A DNA stretch of 64,000 nucleotides, taken from contig NMRA01000252.1 of NCBI GenBank assembly GCA_002633005.1, forward strand, positions 361,641 through 425,640. The letters run 5' to 3'. Position numbers and translations under genes: made by a program. The stretch's first letter is position 1; each line of letters starts with the position of its first letter. Of the stretch, positions 1-8,756 are shown one piece after another. The notes under the pieces are model-generated. The model searched no databases. It saw nothing but the letters and a program-made list of their open reading frames with translations, and was not told where the DNA came from. This DNA comes from Phoronis australis (taxonomy: Eukaryota; Phoronida; Phoronidae).

Positions 1-1383
1 GTTGGCAGCATGTATGATTGGGTGGCACCGTGCAGTTTTGATGGCTCCACGCAGTGTGGGTGGTACAGTGCAGTTTGGGTAGCACAGTGCAGTTTGGCTC
101 TTCAGATGCATTCACATTGATCCACTGAGTTACAATGCTACTGTAGTGTTGTATAAATTTATTGTCTAAACATTATGCAGGCTTATCAATAAGACCCTAC
201 ATAACCTGAAAGTTCAGTTTCTCATTTTCGGATGGATTCGACGTATTCTGTGCCACCTAGTGGCCATCTTTATTCCAACAGATGTCTACCTGCCAAGAAG
301 AATATGCCTGTCCTTGTTTTTGAGAATCCAAGCACTGTGGTGCCCCCTAGGGGTAATTTCGTTTTTTTGTGTCAGTTGCAGTATACCTCTAATACTGCAA
401 AGGATCGTTGAGAATTTTGGCAAATGTATTCACATGAACGTGACTACAGATGACAGCAACTTTCAGACAATTCCTACTTGTGCTATGCACCCTTCTAATG
501 ACAATTTTATTTTTAATGTTTACTTCTGTAGCTTTTATCTGGCGGATTTCTAGAAATTTAAGAAACGAGTTTTTACATGACCTGCCATTGTAAATTCTAG
601 TTTTGTTTTGTTTTTAGCAGTCTTAACTTGTTATTTCTGTAACTCTTGATGTCTGTCCTGACCTTTGACCCTTGGTTTTCAGCTGAGAGATTGTGCTGTG
701 TGTACATTACCAGTAAGCCGTGTGCCTGTATGCAACAATATATAATTGGAGACAGTAAGTGTTATGTAATTACATTTCACATTCACCTTTTACTGTTTAC
801 CCCAATGACTTCCTTTAAAGTTCAACCTATCACCCATCTTGTATTTTTGTTCCATTCTACTGAATCATGAAAAAGACATTTTCTGTTCCAAAACTTGGCG
901 TGGTGTTTTTGTTTATCGTTTGCACAAATTGTACTAGTGATACATAATAAAATATATTTGGATGTCACAACCTAAAGTGTGTGCTCAATGAATTGCAACA
1001 CAAAGACTGCACCATGTCAGTATAGTACGTAACCTGGTCCTAGGTTTCAAATTGTTGGGAAGTCTCTTGGGCCAAGTTCGAGTAGGGCTCAAATTGCATT
1101 CCTGGCTAGCATGATTTTTTAGGTCCAAATCAGAAAAAACAGTTGGAAGTTCTCAACCCATTGGTTGTAATGTTGAGCTCTGATAATGCTGTGTTGTAAA
1201 TTCACAAACACCAACGTGATTACAAATCGAGCATGCGATTGGATTTAGTAAGCACCTTAGACCCCGATGGCCTTAGACTCCGATGGCCTTAGACCTCGAT
1301 ACCCTTAGACTCCGACGGCCTTAGACCCCGATGGCCTTAGACCCCGATGGCCTGCTCGGCTGTATCTATTCTCATTTCTTCAG
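1..1383. other. Intron or upstream DNA of the left-hand gene, no exon assigned
   Basis: I find no exon that can be joined with confidence here. The first bases contain an imperfect GT-rich repeat (variants of 'gtgcagtttgg', about 1-100). A short candidate exon at 682-711, between ttttcag and gtaagc, is too small to support without transcripts. The segment ends with a 16-bp tandem repeat directly before the acceptor at 1383. Confidence 0.5.
1255..1353 (+). repeat. 16-bp minisatellite, about 6 copies, beside a splice acceptor
   Basis: The unit is ccttagaccccgatgg with small variations (actc, cctcgatac, ccgacgg). The array ends 30 bp before the exon that starts at 1384. It is one of several tandem arrays that abut splice acceptors in this window. 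Confidence 0.9.
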
Positions 1384-1501
1384 GTAACTTGGAACAGTCA
1401 CGTCAGCGTGCAAGTCAGCTATTGGCGCTACTGAAGGAAGCTAAGAGGTTGATCACTCAGAAGTCTTACGATGTGTTTGATGTGACGGCCAAAGGCAAGA
1501 G
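1384..1501 (+). CDS. Left gene, first visible exon (helical, basic)
   Basis: The acceptor is ttcttcag at 1383 and the donor AGAG/gtgaga at 1502. The exon enters in phase 2 and leaves with two bases of a codon that the next exon completes (AG+G = Arg). It encodes NLEQSRQRASQLLALLKEAK and a following ITQKSYDVFDVTAKGK, with heptad-like Leu spacing. Confidence 0.75.
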
Positions 1502-4500
1502 GTGAGAATAGTGACAGAGGCTATAGGGGACTGGGAGTGAATAAAACTGGATGTCTGTCTAGTGAGTAACTGGTCACACAGATGTCTTACGTGTTACTTT
1601 GCCCACTGAAAGCAAGATGAGAATGGGTTGGTGTAGAGTTGAGTGAATGCAGGGCTAGGTGGGTGTGTGGGTGTAGGTGGGTGTGTGTGGCTAGGTGCAT
1701 GTGTGGTGTTGAATTTCAAGATATGTTGAATGTGTCAGATGGAGGCAGAAAGTAAAGGAGAGCTTTTATGGGTGAGAAGGGTGGGTGAATGAGGGGCAAG
1801 GTGGGTGTGTTGATGTATTTGTAAGCTGCTGCTAATATGTAACTACACAGTTGAAATGATAACTAAATGTGTATGAGATACTGACATAATTATGCAGATT
1901 GTCTTGCTTAATTATTGAAGACAGTTTCACTTCTGACAAATGACAAGAGGGCACATTCTTTTAGAAATTAGTGTAAAATATGGATGGGAATTAGAACCTT
2001 ACTTAAAACATGAGACCACAGTGTGTAGTCACATGACTGTCCATCATCCTGTATTGTCACATGATTCTTCAGTTCTGTGTAGTTACATGACTGTTTACCA
2101 TTCTTCTCTCACTGCAGGCGAGCTCCTATTGGGCTAGGTAACGGTCACAAAAGATCTAAAGCTTATGAGGAGTTTGTGTTGAAGACGCGCAAATCTCTAC
2201 GAGAGGAAGTGAAACTATGTGAGCAGGCGACGCAGAGAATTCTGCTCTACTCCAACAACTTTCTACATAAACGGTTGAAAACAGAGGATAGAGAGAGAAG
2301 AGTTCTGTCCAAGGGCAAGGCAGCACTTGGTCTTCTTACACCTGTCACTGAACTGCACAATGAGAAGTGCTGCACAGACAACTGTGTTAGGGTGGGTAGG
2401 GGTGAATGGTGTGTTGGAGATAGTGCACTATTGTTGTGCTTGAGACTGGATTATTCTTGACAAGCATGACGTCGTGTTTCTTCTTGTGGTTATGTCCCCT
2501 TGTTATGCACCCACATAGACATAATTTATGTAGGTGATTATTGCTATCATCTCTGTCTACTCTCTGTTCTTATCAGTCTGTTGACAGATTAAGATAACGA
2601 TTGGACGTGTCAGCCTACTGTTGTACTCAAACCTGTTGACATGTGACAAGTTAAGAAATATTTGAAAGATGAGCACCCCTTACATCTTTGCAGCTTGCTT
2701 TGAACATTGTAGCCACCATGTCAAGACTCTGTATTGCTCTTGTTGTGTTAAGACAAAACAGATTTTTTTGTGTTGAACCTCGCATTGTTGCTCATTACTT
2801 TGAACACCTATTTTAAAATCAGCCATCCCAAAAGTCCAATTAATCATGGTCCCCATTCATGAAACATTGGTTTAATTTTAAATTTGTCACCATGACTGTT
2901 CCTGCTGCAGCTCCTGTTTGACGTTGTGTTTTACCTTTTCTCACCAGATGTCACTCACTCACGGTCACCTGCTGCAACAGTGGCGAGAGCGTGCCAAGAC
3001 AGGTCAACTGGAAGCAAGACTGGTCCTCGCTGAGATGTTGACACCATCAGGTTTGACTCTTAATTGTAGCTGTCAGAAAAGTAATTCATAAAAACAAGTA
3101 AAACCAGTGGAATACTTGTCTTTGCAACACCATAACATATGCATTTCCTTGTCTAGTATGTTGTACTGTTCATAACTTTGTGTAGTTTATCAAATTGTCT
3201 TATATTAGTTTTGTCCTGAACGTCTTTGTTTAATCAGTAATCCAGAAGGGAGAAGTTTCAATACCAAATAGGTCAATCATTCATTTCTGTATTGAAGGGG
3301 CCGGGTGGTAAATGGTGAAATGACTTAGAATTTTGGAGATGCTTGTTAATCATGGGTGTGGTCATCACGTAGTTGGCCTTTTTATGTTCACTTGGAAGGT
3401 CAGTGGAACTTCTTCTTTGTGAACCTTGCTCACTAGTTATACATGAGCAGGTGTCTCTGTCAGACTCTACTTAAACACAACAAAAACTTTATGGTCCTGG
3501 TCGAGAAAATAATTGTTTTCACACCCAAAGACATGGCTCTTCCATGAGTCACATTTTATCCACCATTTTATTGCATCGATGTCATTGCTAATGAGACAAT
3601 TGCTCTGCTGTACTCAAAGGAATGTTATATCAGAGTTCCTGATATCAGTTTTTGGTGCTTGCAGTCGTACCTGTCTTTATTGCCAAAGTGCTAGGTTCCA
3701 TGAGACATGCTGTGTCTCTAATGATTTGTTTCAGACTTGGGTTATGGATAAATGTGTGCAAATACTCTTTAAGACTTTGACTTGATTCTAAGTCTCTCGT
3801 GCTTTTGTTTTGGTTTCATACAACTGTTCCTTGAATTGCTGTGTGAGTGCATTGTTGTATATTTGTCCACCAGGTGGAGCACGGTGTAACTGTTACAAGT
3901 TCATTAACTGGGTCACAGGCTGCAGTCACAGCACCATAAGCCGGGTGAGTGAGCAGATGAAACGTACGGGCGGGGACAGGACGCCCCCCGAACATGGATT
4001 GAAAAAGTACTGGCAGGAACAGAAGGCCAAGAAGTCATCAGTGCATTCAGGTAAGGAATGGGTATGGATGAACAGTTGTTTGAAGATTAGAATTTCCCGT
4101 AACTAGGTTGAATTTGAATTGACAACATGGCCGCTTGCACACCTTTTGGACACTGTGTTGGAGTAGAATGAAATAAAATCTTGCTGCTAATGCTTTGTTT
4201 TCACTTCTCTCTACTCGCTGTCAAAGCAAGATGACGTGGCACAGATATTTGGTCCACCAAACCAGATGTCGGCTGTAGAATTGAAAATAGAATTGAATCT
4301 TGGAAAGAATGTGCTTGCAGTGAGACTGTGGAAAATGTAATACATTTTAGTAATCAATGTTTCTGCTTGACGCAGTGTTTTATTTCCTTTCAGTGGTGAC
4401 GTCTGCAGTTGCTCCGCATATTGACTCATCAAGTTCAAACATGCAAATACAATTATCAACAGATACGCCCAATGTAAGTAGTTTTCAATGTATCTACGAT

Positions 4501-6448
4501 AACTGACACTGGTTAAACATGTCTGCTGGTAGTATACATTTTGTCCTCACAAAAGTGAGTCTTTGCTTAGAAACTTGTTACAGTTGACTCTTTCCATTCA
4601 CTGGAAATAATAGTTTGTCCATGCAATAATGTTGTTCTCTTCTCAACGTCACCACTCAAAAACTAAATGATGAAAATTGTAATTTTGACGAGGCTAGTAT
4701 GAGAATGGTGTCTCAGACTGATTTTTGCCAACACTACTATGGCTCAGGGTCTTCACATCTAATGAACCCCCCCCCATATGACCTTAGTCCCTCTTCTTTA
4801 CATTGTCTTATTTACTCCCTTGATGCCCCCACCTTTCCCCCTCTACATTATACTGACCAAGACTCAATTTGGTCAGCTACGGATTTTGTTTGATGACGTG
4901 ATAAAACTTCCAAGTTGCCATAAAGTGGCTACTCTCAGCATTTGAGCATGCACTCAGTATGCTCAATCTGTTACCCGGCATATGGGACACTTTTGATTCC
5001 ACCATCTGGCATTTATTGAGTTGACAAGTCGTTTACTTCTAGTGTCCTGGACTTTTGCCACACCCATTATGCGATTTTCTTATTTTGATGATCTTAATTC
5101 TAGTTCAAAGACTTCGGAACTTTGCCTACAATAAATGAACTTCCCCCAGCAGTACGCTGACTCTCTTTTTCAATCCTCACATAACCGTTCAATATGCAGA
5201 CCATGTCTCTTTCACTCCTCAGGTGTCCTTACATTATCCTGACCACATCACATTCTCCCCTCAGGTGCCCCTATATTACACTGACTACATCTTGTTCTCC
5301 CCTTGGTGGTCCCTACATTACACTGACCATGTCTCGGTCACCCCTCAGGTGCCCCTTTATTACCCTGACCATGTCTCTGTCACCCCTCAGGTGCCCCTAC
5401 ATTACCCTGACATGTCTCCTTCAGGTGCCCCTACATTACCCTTACTACAGATGTCATAGCCACCCCTCAGGTGCCCCTACATTACCCTGACCATGCCTCC
5501 CTCAGGTGCCCCTACATTACCCTGACACATGTCTCCTTCAGGTGCCCCTACAAGCCCAGCGTCAACAACTTCTCCAACTCCAACGTCAAATAACTCAACA
5601 ACAACTTCAGCTTCAACAACAGCAGCAGCTATTGCAGCAGTCTCTCCACCAGGTGGCGCAGTCAGACTCTGTGCAGGTAAGTGATGTGTGAAGTCATCAT
5701 TGTACAATAAGCTTAGTGCTGACTGTTGTAAGTGACACTAGATGGCATTAAACCTTGCTCTTGTGCTTACGGCTACAAACATCTGATGATATGTGTCGCC
5801 AGTGTTCTTCAATGTGGCAGAATTTGGAAAAATCTTTTTATATTAGTAATTTCATCACTATCAGATCTTGCATTAAAAGGTAATAACATTAGAAGTTGCG
5901 TGGTACAGTTTTTCTTGAATGAAAACTGCTCTTGCTATTGGTCTCCTGTGCAATGTGACATCACATAAAGACTAGTCTTGCTATTGGTCTCCTATGCAAT
6001 GTGACATCACTCTTATTTCTTCTAGCTGCCCAACACTTACACTATTGTACAACCAGCTCCCCCTACTGCCAGTAACCCAGAGGTGCGTGTACCACCACAG
6101 TTGGTGCCCGATTTCACGACTGCAACGGTGACCAATATGGTACCTGCTGCCATGTCCACAGGTGGCGCCACTGGAGTTGTACAAGAACAGGAAGTGGATC
6201 AGGTGTGGAACACTCAAACGATCAGCATCGGTAACATTAACTACACTGTGGTGATCCAGCCGACAGGGGAGACCACTCTACTGTCTGTCAACCCGAGTGC
6301 CAGCTCTCTGGACAGTCCAACATTGGAGACCCAGACGACAGGGGAGGAGTCAAATGATTCTGGGGTGGAGCAAACGCTGTCCAGTGACATGGTTCTGCTT
6401 TTGGGTCAACACGGGATCAGTCTAGTGGCAGATAAAGTTGGAGAATGA
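1384..6448 (+). CDS. Unidentified nuclear-type protein, 3' seven exons (5'-partial)
   Basis: Seven exons join in one frame with matching phases: 1384-1501, 2118-2391, 2948-3050, 3874-4050, 4394-4473, 5542-5676 and 6026-6448 (stop TGA). They give 435 residues. The first exons encode a helical, Lys/Arg-rich stretch (LLALLKEAKRLI; KTRKSLREEVKLCEQATQRI). Next comes a Cys pair region (EKCCTDNCVR) running into a Trp/Arg helix (HLLQQWRERAK). Then follows ARCNCYKFINWVTGCSHSTI, a Cys-rich, helix-turn-helix-like stretch, with PPEHGLKKYW after it. A Gln-rich exon comes next, and the last exon is Ser/Thr/Val-rich and acidic. The layout suggests a DNA-binding region plus a Gln-rich/acidic activation-like tail, but that is inference; I do not recognise the family. 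Earlier exons are outside the window or too short to see. The gene converges on Lmx1. Confidence 0.75.
2020..2108 (+). repeat. Imperfect tandem repeat before splice acceptor
   Basis: Three diverged copies of a unit like tgtgtagtcacatgactgt are followed by the pyrimidine tract and acceptor at 2117. The copies differ at several sites, so this is a weak, older array. Confidence 0.55.
2118..2391 (+). CDS. Left gene exon 2 (basic helix and first Cys cluster)
   Basis: The acceptor is actgcag at 2117. The end at 2391 (GTTAGG/gtgggt) was chosen because it restores phase 0 for the next exon. The exon encodes a nuclear-localisation-like GHKRSKAY, a charged helix, KTEDRERRVLSKGKAALG, and CCTDNC near the end. 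A non-spliced read-through would stop at 2460. Confidence 0.75.
2948..3050 (+). CDS. Left gene exon 3 (Trp/Arg helix)
   Basis: The exon lies between ctcaccag and CATCAG/gtttga. It encodes MSLTHGHLLQQWRERAKTGQ and continues to LVLAEMLTPS. It is phase 0 in and phase 1 out, matching the exon at 3874. The donor is not a strong consensus (gtttga). Confidence 0.75.
3874..4050 (+). CDS. Left gene exon 4 (Cys-rich, HTH-like core)
   Basis: The exon lies between tccaccag and ATTCAG/gtaagg. It encodes GARCNCYKFINWVTGCSHST, then ISRVSEQMKRTGGDRTPPEH and GLKKYWQEQKAKK. The 'GCSHSTISRV' stretch reads like the turn and recognition helix of a helix-turn-helix. Together with CCTDNC in exon 2 it could form a zinc-linked fold. 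This is the most conserved-looking exon of the gene. Confidence 0.8.
4394..4473 (+). CDS. Left gene exon 5 (Ser-rich linker)
   Basis: The acceptor is ctttcag at 4393 and the donor AAT/gtaagt at 4474. It encodes VVTSAVAPHIDSSSSNMQIQ followed by LSTDTPN. It is phase 1 in and phase 0 out, in step with its neighbours. Confidence 0.7.
5198..5541 (+). repeat. Splice-acceptor minisatellite ('mirage'), about 8 copies of 35-43 bp
   Basis: Units resemble ctcaggtgcccctacattac followed by cctgaccatgtctc and a CT-rich stretch. Each unit carries a pyrimidine tract, CAG and GTGCCCCTAC, that is, a copy of the acceptor plus the first bases of the exon at 5542. The array ends exactly at the true junction, where the sequence becomes GTGCCCCTACAAGCC. 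One unit (near 5305) has lost the CAG. Both the intron end and the exon start are therefore tandemly duplicated. Confidence 0.92.
5542..5676 (+). CDS. Left gene exon 6 (Gln-rich)
   Basis: The exon runs from tccttcag to GTGCAG/gtaagt and is phase 0 at both ends. It encodes VPLQAQRQQLLQLQRQITQQ and then a run rich in Gln and Leu (QQQQQLLQQSLHQVAQ). The CAA/CAG mix suggests a real coding polyQ-like region and not a pure microsatellite. The acceptor at 5505 would add 12 in-frame residues (VPLHYPDTCLLQ). Confidence 0.8.
5930..6010 (+). repeat. 35-bp direct duplication before splice acceptor
   Basis: The stretch beginning tcttgctattggtctcct and ending caatgtgacatcac occurs at 5930-5964 and again at 5976-6010, with one mismatch. 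The second copy ends 15 bp before the acceptor of the exon at 6026. Confidence 0.85.
6026..6448 (+). CDS. Left gene last coding exon (Ser/Thr/Val-rich, acidic tail)
   Basis: The acceptor is tttcttctag and the stop is TGA at 6446-6448. It encodes 140 residues. It contains NYTVVIQPTGETTLLSVNPS and an acidic segment with GEESNDSGVEQ. Low complexity and hydrophobic/Thr runs resemble transcriptional activation regions (inference). Confidence 0.8.
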   Translation: MPNTYTIVQPAPPTASNPEVRVPPQLVPDFTTATVTNMVPAAMSTGGATGVVQEQEVDQVWNTQTISIGNINYTVVIQPTGETTLLSVNPSASSLDSPTLETQTTGEESNDSGVEQTLSSDMVLLLGQHGISLVADKVGE

Positions 6449-7290
6449 TTGACAGGTTGGAGGGTGGAGTAAAAATATTTTTACTTTAAGGGTGTTAGTA
6501 GGATGAATTGTGTCTCTCTGGTTTGCATGTCTGTGATTGGTCAGAGGAGTACGAGATATTGCTTTTGGATCTGAGGGTGATTGGTTCGTGTTACTGGGTA
6601 CAACTTGTGTTTTTTACGTTGCATAGTGTCAAGTTTTGAACCAAAAAACATTTAAAAAATCTTACAGTTAATCAGTCATCTTGTGATGGACTTAAGTTCT
6701 TTTAGTGTGAATGATAAGGTCTAGAGTGAATTGTTTCTCTTCAAAGTTGGATAATTTAAAGCTGTGTTCCACTGTCATCAGCAGATACAGATAGGATGTG
6801 TTGTACTTCAATTGAGCATGTGTTTATGGAACTTGGCAACATCTTACGAAACTCTAGAAGATGTCGCCGTGTGTTCTCAACAAGAGTACGGGATTTTGGC
6901 TACTGTAGATTTTCTGGCCGCGAGACAGTTATTGAACTTGAACCTGTGTATGCTACGTCTGTGAAATTGGATATATGTCTGTGGAAAAACATGTAGGCTT
7001 GCCTGCCGTCTTGTTTTGTGGCTTTTCCTTCACCCACTGTCTCCAATGCCTTCACCAGTCATCTCTACCGCACCCTGCCTGCACCCCACATCAGATTCCC
7101 TTACAAGGAAGCGCATCCACAAGACACCCGGGTCGGATTCAACTGGTTTTAAGAATGAGTTGAATTGTTATTAATTATTTTAGCTGAATCGAATCTCGAC
7201 ATTTTTGTTGTGAGAAACTATTGTTAAATTATTGTGTACCTTCTATTAGCATGGCCCTTACATTTGGTAGTATGTTTTGTTTTGAATAAA
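6449..7290 (+). other. Probable 3' UTR of left gene with polyadenylation signal
   Basis: There is no credible further exon after the stop at 6448. A canonical aataaa lies at 7285-7290. The transcript end is inferred. Confidence 0.5.
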
Positions 7291-8580
7291 GCCATGCTGA
7301 GTTTTGTTGGCCATTGGTCATATTATCGGGCTTACCCTCAACTACGTCATAAATATTTGATCTGTTCTCTCTAGTATCCATAACAACAGGTCTTGTCAGT
7401 AATAAAAGTATAGTTCCCACTTTGATTTCACTCTTAACAACATGCCCAATGTTTTTTGGTTCTCATATCTTGACCTTATGACCTTCAGTTGGTCAACACA
7501 TAGTTGTTGTTAAATTTGTTGTAGTCGATCAAGTCAATTTGACAAGTTATGGAATAAACAATTGTCAGGTGTTTTGTATCTTTATCTGTTCTTCAACACC
7601 ATCCATTTATACATTATCACTGACTCTATTGCTTAAGAAGAACACGATAGACTACAAACAAGCCATCGCCATCTAAACTTGCTACCAGTAGAGAGACGGT
7701 GATTTACAGTCGTGGAGGCTATAATTTACTGGTACAAATGGTACCCTGTAACAAATATCATAAATGTTTCGTTTCATACCCAAAAGGAATATTCACTTAA
7801 AGAAATGAGGGAACCGTGAGTAGTTCACCACGCGGCCGCGAGGACAGCAGCCATAAAGGGTGTTTTGGAGGACTTCACGTCATCGTATTACAGTAACACA
7901 ACATTGTTGAATGCGCTGGTGACCTGTATTCTCGGGGACCTATCCTACAACCTGGCCGAGTGAATGTGCTGCTGATCTGGATACGCCCGGATCTGAGTTC
8001 GCATTTTGGCCGACTCTTGCTTGGCCTGGGAGGTGACCAGTGGCTAGGAGTCCAATGTAACAACTTGTAATGCTGCATCAAAATAATATTCCTGTAAACT
8101 ACTTTGCCCCGCAGCATTCTGTCCGTGTGTAACCGGCTACACCTAGGGATGGCGCTGTCGTCATCATCGCTGTGCTCCGGCTACGTCTGAACCACAGACA
8201 TCACAATATCAAGATGTCTGGTCTGAACTATTTAGAAAATGGCAATGTACGTCCAGTCATTGGGTATTCGTGTAAAGCCGATACCGTGGATGGTAAGTGA
8301 ATGAGTTGTGAACCCACAGATACCGATTGACATATGGAATCTTTTCATGACGTCATCGGTTGGCGCGACGTGATCTCTCTACACATTAAAACAGATTGTC
8401 GGACCGTTGATTCTGACGGTTCATTGCACGTGTCACATCCGTCGACGTTTCCGGCTACTTCAACATTCAGCTAACTAACTACTGCCAGATTGTCCACAAG
8501 CAACGATTGCATCTTCAGATATTCGCAGCACTTCCTGTTTTTTTTTCTATTGCACAAAATGCGTACGTTGTTTAACCGTT
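7291..8580. other. Intergenic DNA between convergent genes, plus Lmx1 3' UTR
   Basis: The tails of the left gene (plus) and Lmx1 (minus) face each other here. I see no exon or RNA gene. I could not find a clear minus-strand AATAAA for Lmx1 close to its stop, so the 3' UTR end is unknown. Confidence 0.5.
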
Positions 8581-8756
8581 TCATTCTCCGTCGAAGTACG
8601 AGGATTGCATTGAATACAGTTTGTTGATAGGGTTCAAAATGTTCATATGCGCAGCGATTGGCTGAGACATTAGCAGATCATCGTAAGTGTCCAGAGTGTT
8701 CTCCATGCCGTCCGATGGGGGCGTGTACATCGACTCACCTAAATGTCTGTTATAAC
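8581..8756 (-). CDS. Lmx1: Lmx1 exon 9, C-terminal tail with LYSMQSSYF motif
   Basis: The acceptor is tatttcag/GTTATA and the stop is at the low end. It encodes [20 protein letters not shown], then an acidic DTYDDLL, then [14 protein letters not shown] and DGE. The last motif matches the conserved C-terminus of vertebrate LMX1 proteins almost exactly. Confidence 0.93.

Noticed and set aside
682-711. Possible 30-bp exon of the left gene (ttttcag ... gtaagc)
   Set aside because: Too short and phase cannot be tested against a known upstream exon.
5477-5707. 76-residue minus-strand ORF rich in Val/Ala/Glu
   Set aside because: It is the antisense shadow of the Gln-rich exon and the acceptor minisatellite.
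7875-8117. 80-residue minus-strand ORF downstream of Lmx1
   Set aside because: Lies after the Lmx1 stop, has no domain, and shows no splice link to the gene.
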